Assembly (NCBI GenBank): GCA_041650635.1
Contig: JBAZKV010000024.1
Coordinates: 1-25,825, forward strand
From: Candidatus Margulisiibacteriota bacterium
GTDB lineage: Bacteria > Margulisbacteria > WOR-1 > JAKLHX01 > JBAZKV01
Direction: 5' to 3'
Length of the DNA stretch: 25,825 bases
This document shows, piece after piece, positions 1 through 7,330 of the stretch. Within the stretch, counting starts at the first letter, position 1; each line of letters opens with the position of its first letter. The notes under the pieces were generated by a model, which saw nothing but the letters and a program-made list of their open reading frames with translations, was not told the origin of the DNA and ran no database searches. The translations under genes were made by a program, and so were the position numbers.

Positions 1-347
1 TCTATTATTACAACCATGAACGGATACATACAGCCCTAAGATGCCCGCCGGAAACATTCGCTAAGAGGTATCAGTTAACTAACAGGACAAGGGAGTTACA
101 ACTTGTTTAAAAAAGGGGTACTTGACACTGAAACTCTCTATGATTTTTTACCTTCAAAGAATATTTTAGCATCAACCAAGGCTCAAGATGACATTAACAC
201 CGGCAAGAGTTGACAACCGCAGCAAAGGCATTGTAGAATAGTGTTGTAAGCCGCACTTAGAGTGCCGCGCGATAAACCAGCATATTTCGGATGATCAAAA
301 TTCTATCAATATAATTCTGCAGTTTAATTAAACCACGGAGGAGCAAT
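1..347. other. intergenic leader upstream of rho
   Basis: I see no gene here. The first 180 bases have no convincing open frame. The part nearest rho holds a promoter-like pair (listed separately), a short inverted repeat (GCACT at 253-257 against AGTGC at 261-265), and a second possible -10 hexamer, TATAAT at 310-315, without a good -35. The long 5' leader fits the general pattern of rho genes, which are often autoregulated through their leader, but no specific attenuator can be proven here. Confidence 0.6.
210..239 (+). promoter_or_regulatory. sigma-70-type promoter for rho
   Basis: TTGACA at 210-215 is followed after 18 bases by TAGAAT at 234-239. Transcription would start near 246, giving a leader of about 100 bases before the rho start at 348. 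The -35 is perfect and the -10 has one mismatch. It is a prediction from consensus only. Confidence 0.5.
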
Positions 348-1592
348 ATGGACATATCCGAGCTGCAAAAAAAGACGATACCGGAGCTTTTTGAACTGGC
401 AAAGGAATTAAAAATACCCAACTACAGGCAGTTCAGAAAGCATGACCTCGTGTTCAAGATACTGGAGGCAAAGACACAGAGCAACGGCCTGATCTTTGCA
501 AAAGGGGTGCTCGAAATCCTTCCCGAGGGCTACGGGTTCCTCAGGACAGAGACCTACCTTCCAAGCGCCGATGACATCTATGTTTCGCAGACACAGATGA
601 GGAGGTTCGATCTTGCCAACGGCGACCTTATACAGGGCCAGGTGCGCCCGCCTAAAGAAGGGGAAAAATACTTCTCCCTATTAAAGATAGAGGCAGTTAA
701 CGGCCAGGACCCCGAAAAGATAAGGGAAAGAGTGCCTTTTGACGCGATGACCCCCATCTTTCCGGACCAAAAGATAGTTCTCGAATATCTGGGCTGCCCA
801 ATGTCCGCCAGGCTTATCGACCTGATGTCCCCCATCGGCGTCGGACAGAGGGGAATGATAGTGTCGCCCCCCAAGGCGGGAAAGACGACCGTGCTCAAGA
901 ATATCGCCAACAGTGTTTCCAAGAATTTCCCCGAGTTCATAATTAAGGTGCTTCTGGTGGACGAAAGGCCGGAGGAAGTCACCGATATGGCCCGGTCGGT
1001 CAACGGAGAAGTTATAAGCTCGACCTTTGACGAGCCGCCTGAAAACCACATCAGGGTTGCGGAACTGGTGCTGGAGAGCGCCAAACGCCTTGTAGAGGCC
1101 AACAAGAATGTGGTGATCCTTTTGGACAGCATAACCAGGCTTGCCAGGGCCTATAACCTGGTGACCCCTCCATCAGGAAGGACCCTGTCCGGAGGCCTTG
1201 ACCCTACCTGTCTGCACAGGCCAAAGAGGTTTTTTGGAGCCGCCAGGAACATAGAAGGCGGAGGCAGCCTGACGATACTTGCGACCGCGCTGGTAGAAAC
1301 AGGCAGCAGGATGGACGATGTCATTTATGAGGAATTCAAGGGCACGGGCAATATGGAGCTGCATCTAAACAGGAAACTTTCCGACAGAAGGATCTTCCCG
1401 GCGATAGATGTGCGGATGTCCGGAACAAGAAAAGAAGAGCTGCTGCTGACAGAGGACGAGTTAAGAAAGGTCTGGCTGCTGAGGAAAGTGCTTGACAGTT
1501 TCGAAGGCAACGAAGCAACGGAGCAGCTCATAGACAGGCTAAAAGAGTACAAGTCCAACAAACAGTTCCTTGACTCTGCGGATGTTAAATGA
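348..1592 (+). CDS. rho: transcription termination factor Rho
   Basis: Rho is a hexameric RNA helicase that loads on nascent RNA and releases RNA polymerase. This 414-residue protein is full length for the family. An N-terminal helical region (about 1-45) precedes the cold-shock-like primary RNA-binding domain (about 48-118, with PEGYGFLR at 59-66). The ATPase core follows: Walker A PPKAGKTT at 174-181, the DERPEEV catalytic segment near 205-211, Walker B ILLDSITRLARAYN around 257-270, and the RNA-binding loop PPSGRTLSGG near 274-283. The stretch RPKRFFGAARNIEGGGSLTI is nearly identical to bacterial Rho in general. GGAGG ends about 9 bases before the ATG. It lies upstream of murF and is probably transcribed on its own promoter. 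Confidence 0.98.
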   Translation: MDISELQKKTIPELFELAKELKIPNYRQFRKHDLVFKILEAKTQSNGLIFAKGVLEILPEGYGFLRTETYLPSADDIYVSQTQMRRFDLANGDLIQGQVRPPKEGEKYFSLLKIEAVNGQDPEKIRERVPFDAMTPIFPDQKIVLEYLGCPMSARLIDLMSPIGVGQRGMIVSPPKAGKTTVLKNIANSVSKNFPEFIIKVLLVDERPEEVTDMARSVNGEVISSTFDEPPENHIRVAELVLESAKRLVEANKNVVILLDSITRLARAYNLVTPPSGRTLSGGLDPTCLHRPKRFFGAARNIEGGGSLTILATALVETGSRMDDVIYEEFKGTGNMELHLNRKLSDRRIFPAIDVRMSGTRKEELLLTEDELRKVWLLRKVLDSFEGNEATEQLIDRLKEYKSNKQFLDSADVK

Positions 1593-1593
1593 C

Positions 1594-1652
1594 CCAAAGT
1601 CCCGACGCTAAAGACCTCGACGAGCTCGGTCGAGTCGCGTCGGCTCCTTTGG
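1594..1652 (+). repeat. large imperfect stem-loop after rho
   Basis: Two bases past the rho stop a three-part inverted repeat begins: CCAAAG (1594-1599) pairs with CTTTGG (1647-1652), CCGACGC (1602-1608) with GCGTCGG (1637-1643), and CTCGAC (1616-1621) with GTCGAG (1629-1634), with a 7-base loop. That is 19 base pairs with small internal loops. It ends in AAAA rather than T, so it is not a classical terminator on the plus strand. It may protect the rho mRNA 3' end or be a REP-like palindrome. Confidence 0.6.
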
Positions 1653-1668
1653 AAAAGATCAGCCGGAG

Positions 1669-1695
1669 CCGAACCTTTAGGTTCGGGTTGTTTTG
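1669..1695 (+). terminator. terminator-like hairpin between rho and murF
   Basis: CCGAACC (1669-1675) and GGTTCGG (1680-1686) form a 7-bp stem with a TTTA loop, followed by a T-rich run (1688-1694, interrupted by one G). It looks like an intrinsic terminator for rho. It ends at the first possible start codon of murF, so it could also block or modulate ribosome access there. Confidence 0.5.
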
Positions 1696-1697
1696 TG

Positions 1698-2987
1698 ATG
1701 TTTAAATACAAAGGCATTTCCTTTTCGGGCATTTCTACCGATTCAAGGACCGTAAAAAAGGGCGAGCTCTTTATTGCGCTTAAAGGCCCCAATTTTGACG
1801 GCAGGCGCTTTGCCAAAGCCGCTCTAAAAAAAGGCGCATCGGCAGCCATCGTTTCAAACGGGCTTAAAGCACTCCACGAAATCGCTCTGGCCCACAGAAA
1901 GAAAATGAAAACAAAGGTGATAGCCATCACCGGCACCAGCGGCAAGACCACCACAAAGGATATGCTATCTTCGATATTGTCCCTTTGCGGCCCCACTCTT
2001 AAGACCGAGAAAAATCTGAACAATGAAATAGGCGTGCCGCTCACGCTTCTAAAAATAAGACCGTCGCACAAATATGCCGTTGTCGAGTTGGCAATGCAGA
2101 AAAAAGGGGAAATAAAACAGTTGACAAGGATATGCCGACCAAGCATAGCGGTAGTGACCAACACAGGTCAGGCGCACCTTAAGCAGTTAAAGACCAGAAA
2201 AAATATCGCTCTTGCAAAAAGCGAGATCTTTGAATTCCTTCAAAAGGGTTCCTTTGCTATTGTTAACAGAGATGACGACCACTACGCTCTTCTGAGGAAA
2301 AAAGCGGCCATTTCCGGGGCTAGGATCATTTCTTTTGGGATGAAAGCCTCAGCGGACATCCGAGCGGTCTCCACCGCCGCAAAGGATAACAAAGCGGTCT
2401 TTACTCTTTGCGGCAGAGGCAGAAAGACAACCCTAAAGCTTTCGCTCCCCGGCGTCCACAACATCTATAACGCGATGGCAGCCTCGGCGGCGGCAATAGA
2501 GCTGGGTATAGTAAATTCAAAGATAAAACAGGGGCTGGCAAAAGCGGCTTTTTCGGGAAAGCGCCTCGAGATCATCAAGGAAAAAAAGAAAACCACAATA
2601 ATAAACGATACCTACAACGCCAATCCGTCATCAATGAAAGCCGCTCTTAAAGTGCTGGCAGGCTTATCACCCGCCGTAAAAGGAAAACCGTTCAAAAGGA
2701 TCGCGGTCCTGGGCGATATGCTTGAGCTTGGAAAAGCCTCAAAGAAAGCCCATTATGATATCGGGAAACTGTCCGCAGCACTGAATATCGAAATCCTCGT
2801 GGCCGCAGGTAAAGAAGCTAAGCATATCTATCTCGGAGCAAAAGGAAGCAATAACAGCGGTATGAGCATCTATTATTTCGCGGACAAGTATTCTGCGGCA
2901 AAAAAGATCAGAGAACTTCTGCGGCCCAATGACATCATACTGTACAAAGCCTCAAGAGGCATGAGATTTGAGGATATCATCCGCTAA
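1698..2987 (+). CDS. murF: UDP-N-acetylmuramoyl-tripeptide--D-alanyl-D-alanine ligase
   Basis: MurF adds D-Ala-D-Ala to UDP-MurNAc-tripeptide in the cytoplasm, the last soluble step of peptidoglycan precursor synthesis. The N-terminal domain shows STDSRTVKKGELFIALKG with a following DGRRFA, typical of MurE/MurF substrate binding. The ATP loop is AITGTSGKTTTK (about residues 77-88). Later come the Mur-family HNIYNAMAA segment, the DTYNANPSSM motif that marks MurF, VLGDMLELG, and the C-terminal KASRGMRFEDI. Length (429) is normal, although the extreme N-terminus is short. GTG at 1695 is an equally possible start. No Shine-Dalgarno is visible; the region is occupied by a hairpin. The frame is the same as that of rho and is open from the rho stop onward. 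No division-cluster neighbours are present. Confidence 0.95.
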   Translation: MFKYKGISFSGISTDSRTVKKGELFIALKGPNFDGRRFAKAALKKGASAAIVSNGLKALHEIALAHRKKMKTKVIAITGTSGKTTTKDMLSSILSLCGPTLKTEKNLNNEIGVPLTLLKIRPSHKYAVVELAMQKKGEIKQLTRICRPSIAVVTNTGQAHLKQLKTRKNIALAKSEIFEFLQKGSFAIVNRDDDHYALLRKKAAISGARIISFGMKASADIRAVSTAAKDNKAVFTLCGRGRKTTLKLSLPGVHNIYNAMAASAAAIELGIVNSKIKQGLAKAAFSGKRLEIIKEKKKTTIINDTYNANPSSMKAALKVLAGLSPAVKGKPFKRIAVLGDMLELGKASKKAHYDIGKLSAALNIEILVAAGKEAKHIYLGAKGSNNSGMSIYYFADKYSAAKKIRELLRPNDIILYKASRGMRFEDIIR

Positions 2988-3012
2988 ATGCCTGCCCCCC
3001 GGCCATTAATCG

Positions 3013-3041
3013 TTGACAAGACAATTCAAAGAATGTATAAG
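3013..3041 (+). promoter_or_regulatory. strong sigma-70-type promoter for fliFG-motA-motB
   Basis: TTGACA at 3013-3018 is separated by exactly 17 bases from TATAAG at 3036-3041. This is the best-looking housekeeping promoter in the first half of the window. It points at the FliF-FliG fusion gene starting at 3096. There is no sigma-28 consensus here, so the basal genes appear to be made by the main sigma factor. Confidence 0.65.
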
Positions 3042-3057
3042 TATATTTGAAATATAC
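3041..3057. promoter_or_regulatory. 17-bp palindrome at the transcription start, candidate operator
   Basis: GTATATTT (3041-3048), one central G, then AAATATAC (3050-3057) form a perfect inverted repeat. It begins at the last base of the -10 hexamer and covers the expected transcription start, which is the usual place for a repressor operator. The regulator is unknown. Confidence 0.4.
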
Positions 3058-3095
3058 TCGGGTGCGGACCGGGAACAGGGAATAATAGCGCCACA

Positions 3096-4538
3096 ATGAA
3101 GAAAAGAACTTTTTTACTGGTTTTGTCCGCCTTATTTTTGCTGGGGACCGCAGCAGTACCGCAGTCTTTTATGCCGGTCGCCGAAAAAGTGGCGATCGAG
3201 AACCATCTGGAGAACAGACTGACGAACGCCCTGAACTCCGTTCTTGGAGAAGGCAACTTCATTGTGATAGTGGATGTAGCTCTTAACCCGGAAAGAAAAG
3301 AAAGCACCCGCGAGAGGTGGGAAACCCGGACCAGGCAGTCTACCCAGCCGACGGGCCCCAAAGAGGTCCTTCCGGGGATCCCTTCAAGGACCGAGATGGA
3401 AAGAGCTCCGGAATCCTCTCAGGTCAACAAGATCGTGGAGAACATGGTCTCTCTTCCTCCAAACCTTGTCAAAAAGATAAGCACAATAATAGTCATAGAT
3501 AAAAAAGTCCCTGCAGAAAAGATAGCGACCGCAAAAAAAGTTGCCGGCATCGTGCTCAACCTCGACCAAAAGAGGGGGGATACGATCAAGACCCAGCAGG
3601 TGGAGCTGAACCTCGCAAAAGAGATCGAAAAGAAAAAGAAGTTCACCGACTACATTTCTGTGGACAATGTCATAAAATATGTTTCTATCTTCCTTGCTAT
3701 CGGAATATTGGTGATCTACTTCCTCAACAGGATCGCAGGATTGTCAATGCAGGCCATTTCCAGCATTAAAGAGGGCGGGAAAAAAGATTTTGTCCCTCTT
3801 GCCGCGGCTGCGCAGCAATCCTCTCCCGGCACCTTTGGAGGGGCAGCCCTTGCCTACGGAAGCCGCGATCCCGAGGACAGGATAAAAAAGCCTTTCTCCT
3901 TCATTTCGCAGAATGAGATCCCCAAACTGGTCAGGATCCTTGACGAAGAGGACGACAACACCATAGCCGATATACTCTCCTCTCTTGATCCGGTACTTTC
4001 TTCACACATAATTTCCCAGATGTCGGGAAAACTTAAGGAAGACATCTATGCCAGACTGCTGTCCCCCAGGCAGCTCAAACCCGAAGAGATCAAAGAAATG
4101 GAGGCCAGGATAAAAAGCAAGCTCGAAGGCTCTCTCGGAGGAGATCAGGATGTTCTTGCGATAATAGAGAACGCGGACTCTCAAACGGCTGAAGATATCA
4201 TAAGGTCCCTGGAAAAAACCAGCCCTGAACAGGCCGCGGACATCAAGAAAAGAATAGTCCTGTTCTCGGATGTCCTAAAACTTGCAAAGACCGATATTTC
4301 GAAGCTGCTTAGCAGGGTCAAGATAGAGGACATCGCTGTGGTTTCCCAAAACGCTGACGAATCCTTAAGAACACTGCTGCTCGAGAACCTCCCGGAAGAG
4401 ACCAGAGCGCTGGTCAAGGAATGGACCGAAATGATGCCGGCACAGCCGGCCGAGGCTGTTGAAGCCGCGAAAAAAGACATTTGCCGGACCGCCAGGCTTA
4501 TGGAAACTGCCGGAGAGATAACGGTCAACAGGAGCTGA
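3096..4538 (+). CDS. natural FliF-FliG fusion (MS-ring/C-ring protein)
   Basis: This 480-residue protein seems to join the end of FliF to FliG. Residues 1-22 are a signal or first membrane segment. Residues about 35-172 resemble the FliF C-terminal ring-building (RBM3/beta-collar) domain: LENRLTNALNSVLGEGNFIV, a low-complexity insert, then LPPNLVKKISTIIVIDK and LDQKRGD (RGD at 160-162). A second membrane helix spans 192-211. After a linker, residues 266-345 match the FliG middle domain (PFSFISQNEIPKLVRIL ... DILSSLDPVLSSHIISQM) and 350-478 the FliG C-terminal domain, ending in AAKKDICRTARLMETAGEI. FliF RBM1/RBM2 and the FliG N-terminal domain are absent. The FliG N-domain normally docks on the FliF tail, so a covalent fusion would make it dispensable. 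The middle-domain EHPQ motif is degenerate (EDDN). It is the first gene of the unit, with a weak Shine-Dalgarno. Confidence 0.82.
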   Translation: MKKRTFLLVLSALFLLGTAAVPQSFMPVAEKVAIENHLENRLTNALNSVLGEGNFIVIVDVALNPERKESTRERWETRTRQSTQPTGPKEVLPGIPSRTEMERAPESSQVNKIVENMVSLPPNLVKKISTIIVIDKKVPAEKIATAKKVAGIVLNLDQKRGDTIKTQQVELNLAKEIEKKKKFTDYISVDNVIKYVSIFLAIGILVIYFLNRIAGLSMQAISSIKEGGKKDFVPLAAAAQQSSPGTFGGAALAYGSRDPEDRIKKPFSFISQNEIPKLVRILDEEDDNTIADILSSLDPVLSSHIISQMSGKLKEDIYARLLSPRQLKPEEIKEMEARIKSKLEGSLGGDQDVLAIIENADSQTAEDIIRSLEKTSPEQAADIKKRIVLFSDVLKLAKTDISKLLSRVKIEDIAVVSQNADESLRTLLLENLPEETRALVKEWTEMMPAQPAEAVEAAKKDICRTARLMETAGEITVNRS

Positions 4539-4545
4539 GAATAAG

Positions 4546-5304
4546 ATGGATCTTACTACAGTACTGGGCATATCGCTTGCTTTGACGATCGCGTCCCTTG
4601 TGGTCTCTTTTCACGGGAGCATTTCGGTCTATTGGGACCTCGAAGCTTTTTTGATCGCGTTCGGGGGCACTTTTGCCGCAACACTTATCAACACGCCTTT
4701 CCCCAATCTCCTGAACGCCATAAAATCATCATTCTTCTTGCTGTTCTCAACAAGGTATAAAAGCGCGGAGGTCATTCCTCTGATGAAAAAGCTTTCGGAA
4801 AAGGCAAAGAAAGAAGGGGTGTTCGCCCTCAAGAACGAGGGAAAGAATTGGCCCGACGCTTTTCTTGAAAAAGCCGTCTCACTTCTGATGCTCAATTTTG
4901 GGGCTCACGCCATAAGGACGATACTCGAGAACGAGATAATAGAAACAAGGGCAAGGCACCGTTCCACGATCAATGTTTTAAGGACGGCCGCGCTGTACGC
5001 CCCGGTGTTCGGGCTCTTCGGCACCCTTCTGGGCGTTATACAGGTCCTTACAAAGATCGGGAACCCGGCAGAAGTGGGGCCTGCGATGGCTACAGCCGTT
5101 ATGGCCTCGGTTTACGGCATACTGCTGGCCTATATGGTGCTGCATCCCATCGCCGGCAAACTGCGACTGCGCGACGACGAGGAGATCCTGGCAAAAGCCA
5201 TGATCCTTGAGGGTATCCTGCTCATCCGCGCGCACGAAATGCCGTCCGCGGTAGAAAAGCACCTTTATTCCTATGTCAGCAGCAAACCCAAGCTCAAAAA
5301 ATAG
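4546..5304 (+). CDS. motA: flagellar stator protein MotA
   Basis: MotA is the proton-channel stator subunit that pushes on FliG. The 252-residue protein has four predicted membrane segments (about 3-22, 33-52, 145-168 and 178-203) and a large cytoplasmic loop between the second and third (about 60-140). The loop contains KKEGVFALKNE, equivalent to the conserved charged segment that contacts FliG. YAPVFGLFGTLLGVI and AVMASVYGILLAYMVLHPIAGKL match the family core, and Pro153 and Pro201 correspond to the two functional prolines. It starts 7 bases after the FliF-FliG stop, with AGGAG inside the end of that gene. It is followed 2 bases later by motB. Confidence 0.93.
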   Translation: MDLTTVLGISLALTIASLVVSFHGSISVYWDLEAFLIAFGGTFAATLINTPFPNLLNAIKSSFFLLFSTRYKSAEVIPLMKKLSEKAKKEGVFALKNEGKNWPDAFLEKAVSLLMLNFGAHAIRTILENEIIETRARHRSTINVLRTAALYAPVFGLFGTLLGVIQVLTKIGNPAEVGPAMATAVMASVYGILLAYMVLHPIAGKLRLRDDEEILAKAMILEGILLIRAHEMPSAVEKHLYSYVSSKPKLKK

Positions 5305-5306
5305 CC

Positions 5307-6020
5307 ATGACCCTAAGAAGAAATTTTGAAGCGGAAGAAGCCGAAGCCGAATCGGACCAGTTCAGATCGACCGCCTGGGCCGTGAACCTTGCCGACCTCA
5401 TGACCTTTTTAATGATCTTTTTCCTGCTGATGTTCTCTTTTTACTTTTCTATGGCGCAAAACCCTGAATATAAGAGCCGGTTCGAAAAAAGCATCAAGAG
5501 CATAGAACAGCAGTTCAGCAAAAAGGACTTCAAGGCTGCGGGGGTGACCATGGTGCAGCCCAAGGATGTCAAGCCCCACATACAGTCCGAGGACGAAAAA
5601 AGCATGATAAACATCAAGACCATAACGCTGAAAAAAGAGATGTATTTTCTTTACAGCGGCGAACTCTCGTCCAAGGACACCAGGGAGATAATCAAAAAGG
5701 CCTATCTGGCCTCCCGGAGAGACTCTTCTTCTATAGTGAATGCCGATGTTCCCGAACTGGAGCTGGCCGAGGATGAAGTCGCGGCCTATGTCGTAACACA
5801 GATTAGTATACCGGCAAACATAATAAAAGGAAAAATGACCGTTAAACGGCATAAAGTAAAGCCCGGCGAATCCCTGTGGAAGATCTGCTCCAAATACGGG
5901 CTCGATCCCAAAAAATTTGTCCGCCAGATCGCAAGGGACAACAAGCTAAAGCACCCCAGCATTATCCGCTCAGGAAAACCGCTGGAGATCAAAGTCTATC
6001 CTTTCCCTCTGTCCAACTGA
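5307..6020 (+). CDS. motB: MotB-like stator protein with C-terminal LysM domain
   Basis: MotB pairs with MotA and anchors the stator to peptidoglycan. The N-terminus here is typical: WAVNLADLMTFLMIFFLLMF (about 24-43), with Asp30 in the position of the proton-carrying aspartate. The expected OmpA-like anchoring domain is not complete. Residues 104-140 (TITLKKEMYFLYSGELSSKD) may be a relic of its first strand and helix, but the GHTD-type peptidoglycan motifs are missing. Instead residues about 178-230 (RHKVKPGESLWKICSKYGLD, later IIRSGKPLEIKV) form a LysM domain, which also binds peptidoglycan glycan strands. Length is 237 residues. It starts 2 bases after motA, so translation is probably coupled. 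The MotB role is inferred from the N-terminus and the gene pair. Confidence 0.85.
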   Translation: MTLRRNFEAEEAEAESDQFRSTAWAVNLADLMTFLMIFFLLMFSFYFSMAQNPEYKSRFEKSIKSIEQQFSKKDFKAAGVTMVQPKDVKPHIQSEDEKSMINIKTITLKKEMYFLYSGELSSKDTREIIKKAYLASRRDSSSIVNADVPELELAEDEVAAYVVTQISIPANIIKGKMTVKRHKVKPGESLWKICSKYGLDPKKFVRQIARDNKLKHPSIIRSGKPLEIKVYPFPLSN

Positions 6021-6055
6021 TCCTGGGTTCACTGCATATTTTCCCCCGGATTTCC

Positions 6056-6084
6056 TTGACATGTATATATAAAATATATATTAT
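6056..6084 (+). promoter_or_regulatory. strong promoter for tRNA-Leu
   Basis: TTGACA at 6056-6061, a 17-base AT-rich spacer, and TATTAT at 6079-6084. Transcription would begin about 6091, a few bases before the mature tRNA at 6098. Confidence 0.65.
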
Positions 6085-6097
6085 ATAGTCAGCGCGT

Positions 6098-6180
6098 GCC
6101 GCGGTGGCGGAACTGGCAGACGCATACGCTTGAGGTGCGTACGCCCAAAAGGTGTGAGAGTTCGAGTCTCTCCCGCGGCA
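6098..6180 (+). tRNA. tRNA-Leu (anticodon GAG)
   Basis: The acceptor stem GCCGCGG (6098-6104) pairs with CCGCGGC (6173-6179), with A at the discriminator position, as expected for leucine. The anticodon loop TTGAGGT sits in a TACGC/GCGTA stem, giving GAG. A long variable arm, typical of leucine tRNAs, precedes the T arm GAGAGTTCGAGTCTCTC. No CCA is encoded. It separates two flagellar transcription units. Confidence 0.95.
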
Positions 6181-6182
6181 TG

Positions 6183-6197
6183 CTTCGACAAGCTCAG
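6183..6197 (+). repeat. short dispersed repeat CTTCGACAAGCTCAG
   Basis: This 15-base word occurs again in exact inverse complement at 18660-18674, beside another tRNA. A related longer version (CTTCGAC ... CTCAGGAC) is at 18788-18814. All copies lie in tRNA flanks. Confidence 0.6.
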
Positions 6198-6243
6198 CAT
6201 AAATGGACTGTATCTTGAATATAGCCTTTATGGAAAGCGGTCG

Positions 6244-6277
6244 GTCCCGAGCGGAGTCGAGGGACTCCCGCGGCATG
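6244..6277 (+). repeat. hairpin plus copy of the tRNA-Leu 3' tail
   Basis: An imperfect hairpin with GTCCC (6244-6248) and GGGAC (6261-6265) ends on a 13-base exact copy, CTCCCGCGGCATG (6265-6277), of the tRNA-Leu 3' end and its two flanking bases (6170-6182). The copy lies 95 bases downstream of the tRNA. The same hairpin-then-tail layout appears after tRNA-Gly and tRNA-Val in this window. Confidence 0.65.
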
Positions 6278-6289
6278 GGTTTTGACATA

Positions 6290-6318
6290 TTGAATAGTTT
6301 CGATACATAGTTTATATT
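6290..6318 (+). promoter_or_regulatory. promoter for the fliK-to-sigma-factor unit
   Basis: TTGAAT at 6290-6295 and TATATT at 6313-6318 are 17 bases apart, putting the start near 6325, before fliK at 6364. A perfect TTGACA also lies at 6282-6287 but has no good -10 at the right distance. The long gene series behind it needs a promoter in this gap. Confidence 0.45.
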
Positions 6319-6363
6319 GTTCTACAACGATAGGTATACAGAGGGGAGAAAAAAGGGGACCAA

Positions 6364-7317
6364 ATGAAAGACCCCGAGCTCAATATAGGCGGCGTATCTG
6401 AAGCAAAATGCAATCTGGACGGCGCCTTGAAACCGGATCAGTCCGAAAGGTCCAAGAAAGACGCCGGCAAGGACTTTAACATAGACCTCAACACCTCCCT
6501 CTCCCGCCTGGACAAAAAGAAAAGCTCAAAAACAGACCTGGAAAGCGCCGGCATGTGGGAATCCATCACTTCTATGTTCGGCAGGATGCCAGCCCCCCAG
6601 GCTTATGCATATAGCACCGGCCTTCTTGCCGAGATGGACAACAAGGCCTCCCTTAACGCAGAAAGTAGCTCCTCAAAAGGCGCGCCTGTTGCGGTAAACT
6701 CTTCTTCGGACCCCTCTATGGGACAGCAGAACAGGAACACCGCCCCGCAGGCGGCAAAGACTTCCGATACTTCTTCCGTTCTTGAACAGCTTTTTGCCGC
6801 AGGGATCGCCTCAGCACCCTATGGAGGCGCTATCCCGATGAGCGATTTTATAAGCGGCCTTGCCAGGGCATCGCGTCTTTCTTCTATCGAACTGATAGCC
6901 GGACAGATCGTTGAAGCCGCAAAGTTATTGAAGGTGAACGGCAAGTCCGAGCTGACCGTTGATATCAAGCCGGACCTGCTCGGGAACCTGAAGCTGAACC
7001 TGAAAGAGGTTAACGGTATGATCTCCATTCAGATCTTTGCCTCTTCCGGCGCAAAGGACCTGCTTGACACCAATCTTGCAGAGCTAAAACAGGCGCTGGC
7101 TTCGGCCAACATAGCCGTGGGCGGGCTTGAGGTCTTTGTCGGCGGAAATAACGAAAGCAAAGACCGCGCAGATGACAGCGCCGCTGAGGCGGAAATGCTG
7201 GCCGGACCATTTGTCCCTTTCGGAAAAACCGAGCCTGATGTTCAGATAGACAGGATGTTCCTGGAACAAAAGCTCGGGTACGGCGTTCATGGCGGACAGT
7301 TCAATATCTGGAGTTAA
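6364..7317 (+). CDS. fliK: flagellar hook-length control protein FliK
   Basis: FliK is exported, measures the hook, and switches the export gate from hook to filament substrates by contacting FlhB. Residues about 1-170 are low-complexity and rich in Ser, Ala and Lys, as in FliK N-terminal ruler regions. Residues about 190-262 form the conserved C-terminal domain: LTVDIKPDLLGNLKLNLKEV, then ISIQIFASSGAKDLLDTNLA and ELKQALASANIAVGGLEVFV. At 317 residues it is on the short side. AAGGGG lies just before the ATG. It is the first gene of the second flagellar unit and is followed by flgD, a common pairing. Confidence 0.85.
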   Translation: MKDPELNIGGVSEAKCNLDGALKPDQSERSKKDAGKDFNIDLNTSLSRLDKKKSSKTDLESAGMWESITSMFGRMPAPQAYAYSTGLLAEMDNKASLNAESSSSKGAPVAVNSSSDPSMGQQNRNTAPQAAKTSDTSSVLEQLFAAGIASAPYGGAIPMSDFISGLARASRLSSIELIAGQIVEAAKLLKVNGKSELTVDIKPDLLGNLKLNLKEVNGMISIQIFASSGAKDLLDTNLAELKQALASANIAVGGLEVFVGGNNESKDRADDSAAEAEMLAGPFVPFGKTEPDVQIDRMFLEQKLGYGVHGGQFNIWS

Positions 7318-7330
7318 AAAGGAGGTTATC

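Noticed and set aside
122..144. Promoter at TTGACA 122-127
   Set aside because: No -10 box at a usable distance.
291..314. 7-codon leader peptide in the rho leader
   Set aside because: ATG ATC AAA ... TAA exists but has no good ribosome site and no regulatory codon pattern.
1325..2164. 279-codon minus-strand frame across rho and murF
   Set aside because: Antisense to two highly conserved genes and across their gap; no signs of coding.
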